Source of the DNA: Lachnospiraceae bacterium
Lineage (GTDB): Bacteria; Bacillota; Clostridia; Lachnospirales; Lachnospiraceae
Reading direction: 5' to 3'
NCBI GenBank assembly: GCA_022794255.1
Contig: JAAWEL010000064.1
Location: 1 to 64,000 of the forward strand
DNA: 64,000 bases
Below are positions 33,537 to 43,134 of this stretch, one piece after another. The translations under genes and the position numbers were made by a program. Each line of letters begins with the position of its first letter. Within the stretch, counting starts at the first letter, position 1. The notes under the pieces were generated by a model that was not told the DNA's origin, made no database searches, and worked only from the letters and a program-made list of their open reading frames with translations.

Positions 33537-35460
33537 CCGATTCCTCCGTCTCCTGTTCTGCAGCCCGCTCTTTCAGCTTCTTCCCAATAAGCACCAAAAT
33601 AGTCCGTGCCGGCACCATGATTTGCTTTTGACTGGGTGTCTGAGGCTCTTTTCCTGGTTCAAAATATCCATTCTCTTTCCCACTGTCTGTATCAAAAGCC
33701 ACATGCCATCCCATTCCCTTAGGCAGATGAGGCAGGGCAAACGCATGGGGCTCCCAATGCATATTATAAGCAACAAAAAAACTGTCATCCCCTGTACCAT
33801 CAGACTTGCGCCCGTACTCTCCCCAGTAGAGGATTCCCAACTGACGCCGAAAGCTGTCAAATTCAGGAACCCAGGCCCGGACACCGTGATAGGACACATC
33901 CGGATAACCGCACACCTTATAATCCATCATCCGCGGCTGGGTTCTTCCATGGAATACCGGATGCGCTTTTCTGAAAGCAATTACATATTTGACAAACGCA
34001 AACAGATCCTGATTTTTTTTCAAAAGACCCCAGTTTAGCCAGGAAACAGCATTGTCCTGACAATAGGCATTGTTATTTCCATTTTGTGAATTGCCAAACT
34101 CATCTCCAGCCATAAGAAGAGGAGTACCCTGACTGAGGAATAAAAGAAGAAATGCATTGCGAAGCTGCTTCCTTCTCAGCTCTACCACCTTCTTTTTTCG
34201 GACTGGTCCCTCTACACCGCAATTCCAGCTATAATTGTAATTCGTACCGTCCTGATTCTCCTCTCCATTGTCCTCGTTATGTTTCTGATCATAGCTTACC
34301 GAATCCACAAGGGTAAATCCATTGGTATTAGCCATATAGTTGATCACGCCATAACTGTCAGGATTGCGCCTGGTGCGCAAAGCCAGCTGGCTTATCTGTC
34401 CTTCATCCCCCTTTAAAACCCGCCGCATGTCCACAAGAAATCCATCATTGTATTCTCCCAGACACTTGACTTTTGCCTTTACCCCCTCCCTTTCCCAGGA
34501 ACAGGCCCATAACTTTGTCCCTGCCAGATAAGGATCCTGCACTAAAAGCTCCATTGACGCTGTCCCTGTTAGATGGATTCCGTCCACATGGTATTCCCGC
34601 ACCCAGCGGCGCACCATATCCATCACAAATACCGGAGATTCCTCCCCAGTAAAGAAAAGCTCTGTCACCACCTCGATCCCGGCCCTGTGAAGTTCCTTTA
34701 CCAGCTGTTTGAACTCAACATCCGGCTTTCGTCTCTTTCCCGCATAGGATGCCTTTGGCGCCCCGTTAAAGGCCTGCCCGTAGCCCCAATAATTCAGCCT
34801 TCCGTCAGCTTCCTTTTTCTGTCTGGGCCCTCCGCTGTACCGGGCTGTCATCACCTCCTGAAACTCTGCCACTGGCATCAGCTCCACCGTGGTGATCCCA
34901 AGCTCTTTTAAATAAGGAATCTTCTCTAAAATACCCCGGAAGGTTCCCTTCTCCTTCACTCCGGATGAAGAGTGCTTTGTAAATCCCCGGACATGAAGCC
35001 GATATACAACCGACTCCTCATAGGGAATCTTAAGGGGAGTATCATCTTCCCAGTCAAACTGCTCCAAACGGACCGGACTCCGCAAAAGGGAATGAATCTG
35101 CTCTGCCTTCCCCCACTCTTCCTGTCCTGTAAAAACACGTCCATAGGGATCACTAAAAAGTATCCCATCCGCCTCAAAAGCATATTCCAAGCGATCCAGA
35201 TTCTTCCCAAGCACCGTCATCTCCCATACATTTCCCACCCGGTTCTCTTTAGGAAAGGGGATCTTTAAAAAATTATGCTGTTTTTTTTCCGAATCCTCCT
35301 GTTGCTCTTCCTCCATAATATGTGATGCTGATGGCGTAAATAAAACCAGACTACAGCTCTCTGCCCCCACTGCCACAGAGACATGAATTCCCCCGTCTAC
35401 TTCTGTAAGCCCAAATGGATATGCTTTTTGATCCTTGTTGTCAATCTTATACTGCCGCAT
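33523..35460 (-). CDS. GlgX/isoamylase-family (GH13_11-like) protein without catalytic residues
   Basis: The 645-residue protein has the GlgX layout: a CBM48-like N-terminus, then HVRGFTKHSSSGV, GTFRGILEKIPYLKELGITTVELMPV, NYWGYGQAFNGAPKASY and LLMAGDEFGNSQNGNNNAYCQDN. In all four GH13 regions the key residues are changed: region I reads VVTELFFTGEE instead of ..DVVFNH; region II VDGIHLTG, nucleophile Asp to Thr; region III KLWACSW, Glu to Cys; region IV NTNGFTL, HD to TN. Hydrolysis is therefore unlikely, and a glucan-binding or regulatory role is inferred. The ATG at 35460 (MRQYKID) has AAGGTGGCTGGAGA upstream. Confidence 0.85.
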   Translation of the reverse strand: MRQYKIDNKDQKAYPFGLTEVDGGIHVSVAVGAESCSLVLFTPSASHIMEEEQQEDSEKKQHNFLKIPFPKENRVGNVWEMTVLGKNLDRLEYAFEADGILFSDPYGRVFTGQEEWGKAEQIHSLLRSPVRLEQFDWEDDTPLKIPYEESVVYRLHVRGFTKHSSSGVKEKGTFRGILEKIPYLKELGITTVELMPVAEFQEVMTARYSGGPRQKKEADGRLNYWGYGQAFNGAPKASYAGKRRKPDVEFKQLVKELHRAGIEVVTELFFTGEESPVFVMDMVRRWVREYHVDGIHLTGTASMELLVQDPYLAGTKLWACSWEREGVKAKVKCLGEYNDGFLVDMRRVLKGDEGQISQLALRTRRNPDSYGVINYMANTNGFTLVDSVSYDQKHNEDNGEENQDGTNYNYSWNCGVEGPVRKKKVVELRRKQLRNAFLLLFLSQGTPLLMAGDEFGNSQNGNNNAYCQDNAVSWLNWGLLKKNQDLFAFVKYVIAFRKAHPVFHGRTQPRMMDYKVCGYPDVSYHGVRAWVPEFDSFRRQLGILYWGEYGRKSDGTGDDSFFVAYNMHWEPHAFALPHLPKGMGWHVAFDTDSGKENGYFEPGKEPQTPSQKQIMVPARTILVLIGKKLKERAAEQETEESDAYI

Positions 35461-35543
35461 TCTCCAGCCACCTTTCTTCTGCCTGCCATTCTTATTCGGT
35501 TGTCTTTTGCCACTCCTTCTTCTCGCCAGAGATAAACTCCCAC

Positions 35544-36299
35544 CTATCTTAAACACAGCTCCACAGGACAGTGATCCGATCCCATAACCTCGCTGTGAAT
35601 CCATGCCCCTGAAAGCCTCTCTGTCAAACTCTCTGATACACAAAAATAGTCAATACGCCATCCGGCATTCTTTTTCCGGGCGCCAAACCGATAGGACCAC
35701 CAGGAGTATGCGCCCTCCTGTTCCGGATAAAAATACCGGTAGGTATCCACAAACCCGGTATTGAGAAGCTCTGTAAATTTTCCCCTTTCCTCATCGGTAA
35801 ACCCGGCATTTTTTCGGTTGGTTTTCGGGTTTTTCAAGTCAATCTCCTGATGAGCCACATTAAAATCACCACAAAATACCACTGGTTTTTTCTGCTCCAG
35901 CCCTTTTAAATATCCCCGCCACACATCCTCCCACTCCAGACGATAATTCAGCCGAGCCAGACCATCCTGGGAATTTGGAGTATAGCAGGTGATTACATAG
36001 TAATCCTCAAACTCTGTGGTGATCACCCTCCCCTCCTGGTCGTGTTCCTCTATGCCCATACCATAACTTACAGACAAGGGCTCCCTTTTTGTAAAAACTG
36101 CTGTCCCAGAGTAGCCCTTTTTCTGCGCATAATTCCAGTACTGATGGTATCCGGGAAGAGCAAGATCGATCTGTCCCTGTTGCAGCTTTGTTTCCTGAAG
36201 GCAGAAAATATCCGCTTCTGCTTCCTGGAAATAATCCAGAAATCCTTTGCCCACACACGCTCTAAGGCCATTGACGTTCCAGGAAATCATTTTAGTCAT
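35544..36299 (-). CDS. xth: Exodeoxyribonuclease III (AP endonuclease)
   Basis: The 251-residue enzyme cuts DNA at abasic sites and removes 3'-blocking groups. Motifs [35 protein letters not shown] and GSDHCPV carry the metal-binding and catalytic Asp, Glu, Asn and His residues. The start at 36299 is fixed by a perfect AAGGAGAACTT. Its first bases overlap the end of the nucleotidyltransferase gene by 8. Confidence 0.95.
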   Translation of the reverse strand: MTKMISWNVNGLRACVGKGFLDYFQEAEADIFCLQETKLQQGQIDLALPGYHQYWNYAQKKGYSGTAVFTKREPLSVSYGMGIEEHDQEGRVITTEFEDYYVITCYTPNSQDGLARLNYRLEWEDVWRGYLKGLEQKKPVVFCGDFNVAHQEIDLKNPKTNRKNAGFTDEERGKFTELLNTGFVDTYRYFYPEQEGAYSWWSYRFGARKKNAGWRIDYFCVSESLTERLSGAWIHSEVMGSDHCPVELCLR

Positions 36300-37212
36300 A
36301 TAAGTTCTCCTTATACACACCCTGATCAACCAGCTGGCGGATCGCCCTCATCACAGCCGCCTTGTCCTCCTGATATGTCACTCCAAACCAACGATCCTTG
36401 GTCTCTAATACCCTGACCCGAGCCTTTCCCTCCTGAATCAACTGATCTATCAACTTAGGAAGAAGATACTCTGCTTTTAAATTTCCTGCCGCACTGTCCA
36501 AAAACTCCGGAAATCTTTTTTCCAGCTCCTGTAAAAAGGCAGGGGGCAGCCCCCACATATTCATGGATACATACTGATCCGGGCTTACAGTCACCGGATT
36601 TCCCCCCTCATCATTAGCAAAAAGTTCCTTGCCCCTTTGCTGGATATCATAGGTTTCTGTCACCTGGCCTAAGGTGCCATCTTCTCTGATACAGCAAACA
36701 CCCCGGGTCACTGTGCCGTTCTCGCTGAGCGTATTGGATAAAATAAAGCCTGCCATGCACATATCGTATACTGCTGCCTCCGTATCCATCTCCTTTACCA
36801 TATACTCATGAATTTTTCGGAAAGCCTCTTTCCCATAATAATCGTCCGCATTGATCACAACAAAGGGCTCATTCACAATTCCCTTTACAGAAAGGACTGC
36901 CTGGCCGGTTCCCCAGGGCTTTTTCCTTCCTTCCGGCACCGTATACCCTTTGGGAAGCCCGGTCAGTTCCTGATATGCATAAGCTACATCAGCCACCTTC
37001 TCAATCCGGTTGCCAATGATCCGCTTAAAATCTTCCTCCAGATCCCGGCGAATGATAAATACAATCCGGTTAAAGCCTGCTTCCAATGCATCATGGATCG
37101 AATAATCCATAATAATCTCCCCATTTGGTCCCACTGGCTCTAACTGTTTGATACCGCTGCCAAACCGGCTTCCAATACCTGCCGCCATAATCACCAATGT
37201 GGTTTTTTTCAT
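36292..37212 (-). CDS. Sugar-phosphate nucleotidyltransferase-like protein
   Basis: The 306-residue protein has the nucleotidyltransferase fold: [28 protein letters not shown] at the N-terminus (the G-x-G-x-R loop and a K-P-like segment) and [13 protein letters not shown] as the metal-binding Asp region. Family members join a sugar 1-phosphate to an NTP, but this clade lacks a clear substrate assignment. GGGAGGATAAAGTGCA precedes the ATG. It is translationally coupled to xth by overlap. It might supply activated sugar for the polysaccharide locus; that is only inference. Confidence 0.85.
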   Translation of the reverse strand: MKKTTLVIMAAGIGSRFGSGIKQLEPVGPNGEIIMDYSIHDALEAGFNRIVFIIRRDLEEDFKRIIGNRIEKVADVAYAYQELTGLPKGYTVPEGRKKPWGTGQAVLSVKGIVNEPFVVINADDYYGKEAFRKIHEYMVKEMDTEAAVYDMCMAGFILSNTLSENGTVTRGVCCIREDGTLGQVTETYDIQQRGKELFANDEGGNPVTVSPDQYVSMNMWGLPPAFLQELEKRFPEFLDSAAGNLKAEYLLPKLIDQLIQEGKARVRVLETKDRWFGVTYQEDKAAVMRAIRQLVDQGVYKENLYD

Positions 37213-37277
37213 TGCACTTTATCCTCCCTTTTGGAACAAGGCTGCCAAACTCAGGCAGCCCTCACCATTTGCTGTGA

Positions 37278-37904
37278 CTATTGAATTTTACCGATCCCGG
37301 GATAATACCGGAAAAGTACCTTTGCCACAATCTTCTCCTTTTTAACATAAGTATTCTTCCAAAACCGGGCATCCTTTGAATGATTACGGTTATCACCCAG
37401 CATAAAATAGCATCCCTCCGGCACCTCAAAATGAACCGGTTCCTCCGGTATCATAGGTTCCCGTATATAATCCTCCTTTAAAGGTTCCTCTGATCCATTG
37501 AGATAGACATGGCCGTCATGAATATCCACCGTATCCCCCGGCAAACCGATCACCCGCTTCACATAGTAGATCGTTTCATCGTCCGGAAAACGGAAGATCA
37601 CAACATCCCCTCTTTCCGGCTCTGCAAACAGATAAGACAGACGGGAACCGATCACCCGGTCATTCGTCATAATGGTATTTTCCATGGAACCGCTGGGAAC
37701 CTTGCTGTTGGCAATGATAAACGTATTTAACACCAGCGCAATCACCGCCGCCGACACAATAATCTTTACCCATTCCCACAGCTCTTTCTTCCAGTTGACT
37801 TTTTCCTTTTGGGGAACCTGCCAGCCCTCCTCTGCAGATTTGCCTGGTGCGTTTCTGTCCTCTGGGTATTCTCCCGGCTCCTGATAATTTCTGTTTTCAC
37901 TCAT
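37278..37904 (-). CDS. lepB: Signal peptidase I
   Basis: The 208-residue S26A protease cleaves secretory signal peptides at the outer membrane face. It has one N-terminal anchor (about 45-66), the catalytic Ser in KVPSGSMENTI, the catalytic Lys in YYVKRVIGLPGD and box E GDNRNHSKDARFW. The first 40 residues form a hydrophilic cytoplasmic head. AAAGGACAG precedes the ATG. It follows prs by 13 bases, suggesting read-through from the prs promoter. Confidence 0.95.
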   Translation of the reverse strand: MSENRNYQEPGEYPEDRNAPGKSAEEGWQVPQKEKVNWKKELWEWVKIIVSAAVIALVLNTFIIANSKVPSGSMENTIMTNDRVIGSRLSYLFAEPERGDVVIFRFPDDETIYYVKRVIGLPGDTVDIHDGHVYLNGSEEPLKEDYIREPMIPEEPVHFEVPEGCYFMLGDNRNHSKDARFWKNTYVKKEKIVAKVLFRYYPGIGKIQ

Positions 37905-37917
37905 TATGCTCTGTCCT

Positions 37918-39090
37918 TTATAATTTTCTATATTTGTCCAGCAGCTTATTGATTCTTCTTGTAGGATTCAAAAGCTCGCTGAGAGAATCATCATGATTCA
38001 GATTATCAATAATCAGAGCAATATACTTACTCATATCCACATTGATGTAATAAGCGCGAGATAAAAGCTCCGGAGTCTGGTAAACTAAATTGGTAGTCAG
38101 AATCCGGTCAATCATTCCATTGGCATAGTACTCATCAAACTTGGCAAGCCCATTGGTAAACAGACCAAAGGTAGCGCAGACAAAAACCTTTCTTGCCTTC
38201 CGCCGCTTCAACTCCTTAGCCACATCCAACATACTTTCTCCCGATGAGATCATATCATCAATAATCAGTACATCCTTGCCCTCCACGCTGGATCCCAAAA
38301 ATTCATGGGCCACAATGGGATTTCTGCCATTGACAATACGGGTGTAATCCCGGCGCTTATAGAACATCCCCATATCCAGTCCAAGCACATTGGCAAAATA
38401 CACAGCGCGGCTCATCCCCCCTTCATCTGGGCTGATCACCATCATGTGATCGCTGTCAATATCCAGCTGCCGCTCTTCCTTCAGAAGATATTTGATGAAC
38501 TGGTATATAGGCTGCACCGTCTCAAACCCTTTAAGGGGAATGGCATTCTGAACCCGGGGATCATGGGCATCAAAGGTGATGATATTCTCCACTCCCATAT
38601 TAGTCAGCTCCTGAAGAGCCAATGCACAATCTAAGGACTCTCTGCTAGACCGGCGATGCTGACGGCTCTCATACAAAAATGGCATAATCACATTAATCCG
38701 GCGGGCCTTGCCTGCCGCCGCAGCGATTACCCTCTTTAAATCCTGAAAATGGTCATCCGGAGACATACGGTTGGTCATACCACACAGAGAATAGGTAAGA
38801 TTATAGTTGCACACATCAACCATAATGTACAGATCATCTCCCCGGACCGACTCCTCAATCGTTCCCTTTCCTTCCCCGGAGCCAAAACGAGGAGTCTTGG
38901 CCTCCACAATATAAGAATCTCTCTGATAGCCGGCAAATGCGATAGTTGACTTATGTTCGCTTTCCCGCTCTTTTCTCCATGCCACCAGCCAGTCATTTAC
39001 CCTTGCTCCCAGCTCAGCACAGCTTTTCAGTGGTATCAGCCCCAATGGCCCTACCGGAATCGTCTCAATCGTTTTCTCTTCGTAGATCAT
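37918..39090 (-). CDS. prs: Ribose-phosphate pyrophosphokinase
   Basis: PrsA makes PRPP from ribose 5-phosphate and ATP for nucleotide, His and Trp synthesis. The 390-residue protein is a long clostridial variant (the usual length is about 315). Key parts are FLYESRQHRRSSRESLDCALAL, ITFDAHDPRVQNAI and the PRPP loop VLIIDDMISSGESML. The extra length is mainly an N-terminal extension of about 60 residues. GGAGGAAAAAC precedes the ATG. It has its own strong promoter. Confidence 0.93.
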   Translation of the reverse strand: MIYEEKTIETIPVGPLGLIPLKSCAELGARVNDWLVAWRKERESEHKSTIAFAGYQRDSYIVEAKTPRFGSGEGKGTIEESVRGDDLYIMVDVCNYNLTYSLCGMTNRMSPDDHFQDLKRVIAAAAGKARRINVIMPFLYESRQHRRSSRESLDCALALQELTNMGVENIITFDAHDPRVQNAIPLKGFETVQPIYQFIKYLLKEERQLDIDSDHMMVISPDEGGMSRAVYFANVLGLDMGMFYKRRDYTRIVNGRNPIVAHEFLGSSVEGKDVLIIDDMISSGESMLDVAKELKRRKARKVFVCATFGLFTNGLAKFDEYYANGMIDRILTTNLVYQTPELLSRAYYINVDMSKYIALIIDNLNHDDSLSELLNPTRRINKLLDKYRKL

Positions 39091-39143
39091 GTTTTTCCTC
39101 CATGTATGATTGTGGTGAATCCGTATGCTTTTGGTGTGTTTCC

Positions 39144-39172
39144 TTTATATCATTATGCTTCATTCAAGTCAA
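39144..39172 (-). promoter_or_regulatory. Sigma-A promoter of prs (lepB)
   Basis: TTGACT (39167-39172) and TATAAA (39144-39149) on the minus strand are spaced by 17 bases. The -35 box overlaps the dnaC stop region at 39169. Confidence 0.7.
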
Positions 39173-40167
39173 GATAATCCCCGAAAATTTCTCTTTTTCA
39201 TGCGGATATCCCCCCCATAAAGAGGGACCGTGGCATAATGGCTCATGATGCGTGAGGTAACCCGGTCTGAATATGTATCACGAAGCATTCCCATGGACAG
39301 ATTGGTGGAAATAATGGTGCCTTTCTGCCGGCTGATCCGCTCATTGACACAGTAAAACAGCTGGGAGGACACAAACGTGTTATTGACCTCTGTTCCCAAA
39401 TCATCAATAATAAGCATCTCACATTCCAGAATATGACGGTAGCTCTCCTCAACCTCCTCCGAAATCTCCCTGCCAAACTTGCATCGGGAGAGCAGTTCAA
39501 ACAGATCCTGAGAAGTCAGACAGATCACAGAAATATATCGGTCAATCAGCACCTTTGCAATGCAATTGGTAAGAAATGTTTTCCCCACGCCTGTACTTCC
39601 TGTAAACAGAAGGTTTCTCCCTCTTTTCGGAAACTCTGCTGCAAACTCCTGGCAGTTTTTCACCACCATCCTCATATAAGCGGCCTCTGTCATTCCCAAA
39701 TGATCCAAACGGATATTTTCATCATACCACGCATACGAAAGCGTGTCAAAATTCTCCGCTTGCAGCACCTGTCGGATATTGGACTGCGCATACAAAATCC
39801 TGGTTCTTGCCTGCTCAAAGCAATGGCATCGCTTTCCCATGGCATAGCCGGTGTCCTGGCAATCCGGGCATCGAAAACGCAGCTCCATATAATCGGTTGG
39901 GTACCCGGCCTCCTTTAAAAGCTGTCTTTTTTGCCTCCTTAAATCTTCAAGCCTTTTCTTAAACCGTTCCTTCGCACTGTCATCCCCGCTTAACACCTGC
40001 TTAGCCGATGCGGCCCCCTCAGATCGTATCGCCTCATCTACGCTCCGAATCTCCGGCACCACCCTGTAAACCTCTTCAACCCGTCTCTGTCTGTCATAGC
40101 GGTTTTCCAGCTGCTGCTTCTCATAGTCTCTCATCACCTCATTGTACTGAGAATTGTTAAGTGCCAT
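39169..40167 (-). CDS. dnaC: DnaC/DnaI-type replicative helicase loader
   Basis: The 332-residue AAA+ ATPase loads the DnaB helicase onto DNA. It has an N-terminal region with a zinc motif (CPDCQDTGYAMGKRCHC, about 99-117), Walker A FTGSTGVGKTF and Walker B MLIIDDLGTEV, followed by STNLSM. The zinc motif plus ATPase layout matches DnaI. The ATG at 40167 is preferred over the adjacent GTG at 40170. It follows dnaD by 33 bases and forms one operon with it. Confidence 0.9.
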   Translation of the reverse strand: MALNNSQYNEVMRDYEKQQLENRYDRQRRVEEVYRVVPEIRSVDEAIRSEGAASAKQVLSGDDSAKERFKKRLEDLRRQKRQLLKEAGYPTDYMELRFRCPDCQDTGYAMGKRCHCFEQARTRILYAQSNIRQVLQAENFDTLSYAWYDENIRLDHLGMTEAAYMRMVVKNCQEFAAEFPKRGRNLLFTGSTGVGKTFLTNCIAKVLIDRYISVICLTSQDLFELLSRCKFGREISEEVEESYRHILECEMLIIDDLGTEVNNTFVSSQLFYCVNERISRQKGTIISTNLSMGMLRDTYSDRVTSRIMSHYATVPLYGGDIRMKKRNFRGLS

Positions 40168-40200
40168 CACTGCCTCTCTCTCTGAAATTCTTTTTGCTTT

Positions 40201-41265
40201 CTATGCCTGTCCAATCCAGCTTTTTACCTGATCTAAAACCATGGCATCATAATCTGTCTGACGTTGCTCAAAATTGTGGAATTGGTTTGTTGCCCTCTTT
40301 CCAGTCGCGTTTCTCTTTTTTCCCTGGCGTTTTTCATCCAACACTGCCACATCCCGGACCGTCCTCACCCCAGCCTTTTTCCACTCACTGAGAATCTTAT
40401 CTGCATACGGAAAGCTGGGAGTATGGGTCGCTTCCATAGTCCGGTTACATGCTTCCAGAACCAGCTCTCTGGAAAAACCATAAACGGAAAACCACTTCTC
40501 AATCATCTGTTTCTCCTTCTCACCGGGTTTTCGCCCTGTCAGGCCAAAACAGCGCATAACTGCAAAAGAATCCTTGGTAAACCCGCTGGCATAAGCTCTG
40601 GCAGATTCTACTGTGTTAAGCCCCCGCTCATGCCAGTTCAGACCTACTGTCTCAATATAACGGATACTGGTATGCCCTCCCTGAACACAGTATTCTACCA
40701 GATATTCCAAAAGTTCCGTTGTCATATGAAGGCCGTCATAAAGGTAAGCAAAGACTTCACATTCACGAGAAGTAAAAACTTTGTTTAAATACTTCTGAGC
40801 TATGTATAAAAGCTGAGTAAAATCTTCATCCTCTGCTAAGCGGTTCACCTGTTCCTGACTGTACACCGGCCGGCCGGAAGCCGATGTCTGTTCTGAGGCT
40901 TTTGTCAAAGCAGCGGTCTGTTCCCGACTATCCTCACTCTCACTGCGGATCACCACAGTCCTGTCCTCCAAAGCCGCCTCTTCCAATGAGGGCTGTAATT
41001 GCCCTGGTGCCTTCCTGCTCTCTGTCTCTTTCTTCTCCATCTGAAGCACTCCTAGTTTTTCCCAGTAAGCAAGGGCCCTTTTTACATCTGACTCCGTATG
41101 GTTTAATGCATCAGCAATCCTGTCAATATCCACCGGCTCCTGCTGATGCCGCAGCAAATACAGATACACCTTCACGTATTCTCCATTGGCCGCCGCCATA
41201 TATCGGTCAACAAACTCATTGGCCACCAGCGTTGCTTCCATCTGAAAACTGCAGATCATATCCAT
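40201..41265 (-). CDS. dnaD: DnaD-domain replication protein
   Basis: The 354-residue protein has an N-terminal winged-helix region (about 12-75, YVKVYLYLLRHQQEPVDIDRIADALNHTE), a variable charged linker (about 80-140) and a DnaD-like domain (about 145-225, FTSRECEVFAYLYDGLHMTTELLEYLVEYCV), with a second DnaD_C-like stretch (about 255-310). DnaD and DnaB proteins remodel the origin and recruit the helicase loader, here encoded next to it. Start ATG at 41265; an adjacent GTG at 41268 is possible. The promoter region carries tandem DnaA boxes. Confidence 0.88.
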   Translation of the reverse strand: MDMICSFQMEATLVANEFVDRYMAAANGEYVKVYLYLLRHQQEPVDIDRIADALNHTESDVKRALAYWEKLGVLQMEKKETESRKAPGQLQPSLEEAALEDRTVVIRSESEDSREQTAALTKASEQTSASGRPVYSQEQVNRLAEDEDFTQLLYIAQKYLNKVFTSRECEVFAYLYDGLHMTTELLEYLVEYCVQGGHTSIRYIETVGLNWHERGLNTVESARAYASGFTKDSFAVMRCFGLTGRKPGEKEKQMIEKWFSVYGFSRELVLEACNRTMEATHTPSFPYADKILSEWKKAGVRTVRDVAVLDEKRQGKKRNATGKRATNQFHNFEQRQTDYDAMVLDQVKSWIGQA

Positions 41266-41330
41266 CACTTCCCACCCTCTCTATTATTTTCTATTCTAGC
41301 ACATCCTTTTTCAAAAAGAAATAGGCGCAT

Positions 41331-41530
41331 TTATCCACCGAATGAATTGTGGATAATGTGGATAAAGTGGATAAACCATAACGAATCTCTTGTCAAACCA
41401 TGTCAAAATCAATCGTTTTCTGCCAAAATCAGGGGATTTCGGAAAATCGTGGATTTCCGTCCGAAGAAAGAAAAAATCCACATAGTCTCTTACCTCAAAA
41501 AGTGGAAAACTATGTGGATAATGTGGATAA
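41331..41530 (-). promoter_or_regulatory. Cluster of DnaA boxes upstream of dnaD-dnaC
   Basis: Four exact TTATCCACA boxes (minus strand) lie at 41348-41356, 41357-41365, 41513-41521 and 41522-41530. One-mismatch boxes lie at 41366-41374 (TTATCCACT, minus strand) and 41331-41339 (TTATCCACC, plus strand). The boxes abut with a 9-base period: three in a row near the dnaD promoter and two in a row beside the murC stop. A minus-strand extended -10 (TGCTAGAAT) follows near 41296. DnaA likely regulates dnaD-dnaC here. Confidence 0.75.
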
Positions 41531-42910
41531 CTATTTCCCAAGAAGCCTTTCCCCAACCTTTACAATGTCTCCGGCGCCCATAGTTATCAACAAATCACCT
41601 GGGGAACAATTTTTTAAAATAAATGTTTCAATTTCATCAAACGTGGAAAAACAGCTTACGGGAGTGCCCAGTTTTGCAATCCTCGCCCCTATATCCTCCG
41701 AGCTTACCCCCAGTGTGTCCGTCTCCCGGGCCGGATAGATCTCTGCCAGAACCACCTGATCGGCTGCCGCTAACTCTCTGGCAAAATCATCCAAAAGAGC
41801 TTTTGTGCGGGAATAGGTGTGAGGCTGGAATACACACCACAGCTTCTTATGCGGATAGTTCTTGGCTGCTCTTAAGGTGGCTGCAATCTCCTGAGGGTGG
41901 TGTGCATAGTCATCAATGATGGTTATGCCTCCCACCTTCCCCTTTTTTTCAAATCTTCGCTCTGTTCCCGAAAATCCTGCCAGGCCTTTTAAGATCGCCT
42001 CCATGGGCACTCCTAAAGCCTCTGCGGCTGCCACTGCGGCCAAGGCATTGTACACATTGTGTTCCCCAGGCACTCCTAATCGAATCCGGCCGGCCGGAAC
42101 ACCTTTTTTCATCAGAGTGAAAGACGGACAGGCCACTTCATCATAGGAGATATCTGTCACACCATAATCCCCCTTCACTCCATGGCCCAAAATCACCACC
42201 TGGCAAGCCAGCCCCTGAGTAATTTCCTCCGGATTATCTATGGCCCCATCCAAAATCAGCAGTCCCTCCTTTGGCAGCCTGCCGGCAAAACTTTTAAAAG
42301 AATGGCGGATATCATCCAGATCCTTAAAAAAATCCAGATGATCTGCCTCTATATTAAGAATCACCTCAATGGTAGGGAAAAATTCCAGAAAGCTGTTTGT
42401 ATATTCACAAGCCTCTGTGACAAAAAGCTCCTGCCCTCCCACCCGGATGTTTCCTCCGATTGAGTGGAGGATTCCCCCCACCGATACGGTAGGATCCATA
42501 TCTGCTGCCAGCAAGATCTCTGTCACCATAGAGGTTGTTGTTGTCTTTCCATGGGTTCCCGCTATAGCCAAGGCATGATGGTAATTTTTCATCATCTGAC
42601 CCAAAAGCTCCGCGCGGCTCAGCATGGGAATCCCCCGGCGTTTTACCTCCTGATACTCTGGATTGTCCGGATGGATGGCCGCTGTATACACAGCCAAATC
42701 AATCCCATCGCCAATGTTTTCTGCCCGTTGTCCGTAAAAAATTTTTGCCCCGCAACCTTCCAGATGGTCAGTCAGACCACTTTCATGGGCATCTGATCCC
42801 CTGACTGCAAATCCCTCCTGTAGCAGAATCTCTGCTAAACCGCTCATACTAATCCCGCCGATTCCTATAAAATAAACGGTCAATGGTTTTTGAAAATCAA
42901 TCTGATACAT
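41531..42910 (-). CDS. murC: UDP-N-acetylmuramate--L-alanine ligase
   Basis: MurC adds L-Ala to UDP-MurNAc, the first step of peptidoglycan stem synthesis. The 459-residue protein has the N-terminal Rossmann motif FIGIGGISMSGLAEIL, the ATP-binding GTHGKTTTTSMV, HLDFFKDLDDI and the C-terminal DDYAHHPQEI and FQPHTYSR signatures. All expected Mur ligase motifs are present. Its stop codon directly follows the tandem DnaA boxes. Confidence 0.96.
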   Translation of the reverse strand: MYQIDFQKPLTVYFIGIGGISMSGLAEILLQEGFAVRGSDAHESGLTDHLEGCGAKIFYGQRAENIGDGIDLAVYTAAIHPDNPEYQEVKRRGIPMLSRAELLGQMMKNYHHALAIAGTHGKTTTTSMVTEILLAADMDPTVSVGGILHSIGGNIRVGGQELFVTEACEYTNSFLEFFPTIEVILNIEADHLDFFKDLDDIRHSFKSFAGRLPKEGLLILDGAIDNPEEITQGLACQVVILGHGVKGDYGVTDISYDEVACPSFTLMKKGVPAGRIRLGVPGEHNVYNALAAVAAAEALGVPMEAILKGLAGFSGTERRFEKKGKVGGITIIDDYAHHPQEIAATLRAAKNYPHKKLWCVFQPHTYSRTKALLDDFARELAAADQVVLAEIYPARETDTLGVSSEDIGARIAKLGTPVSCFSTFDEIETFILKNCSPGDLLITMGAGDIVKVGERLLGK

Positions 42911-43134
42911 AATCCTTATGTCCCTTTCTACTTATCCGGCATCCGCCGGCTGCTTCCATTTGAATGTTTTGTCTGTCACAATCCCTTTACTTTTACTTCT
43001 TTTTTCTCTGAAAGTCAATATTTTCTTCCTATTTTGGTGGTTTTCCAACACTTTTTTACTATCCCTTTTTAAGGTTTTGTATTATACTATCCTGGTAAAC
43101 AACAAGTAATGCTAAAAAGGATCATTAAACTACC

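Noticed and set aside
37240-37261. Hairpin GGCTGCC/GGCAGCC after lepB start region
   Set aside because: It is a stem between lepB and the nucleotidyltransferase gene, but without a uridine tract; it was too weak to call a terminator.
41331-41530. Chromosomal origin oriC
   Set aside because: The DnaA boxes are convincing, but dnaA and dnaN are not here and no clear AT-rich unwinding element was seen; a regulatory or titration site is more likely.
42918-43109. Hydrophobic 63-codon plus-strand frame before the PBP gene
   Set aside because: It starts at the edge of murC, is very Leu/Phe-rich because of T-rich DNA and lacks a ribosome binding site.
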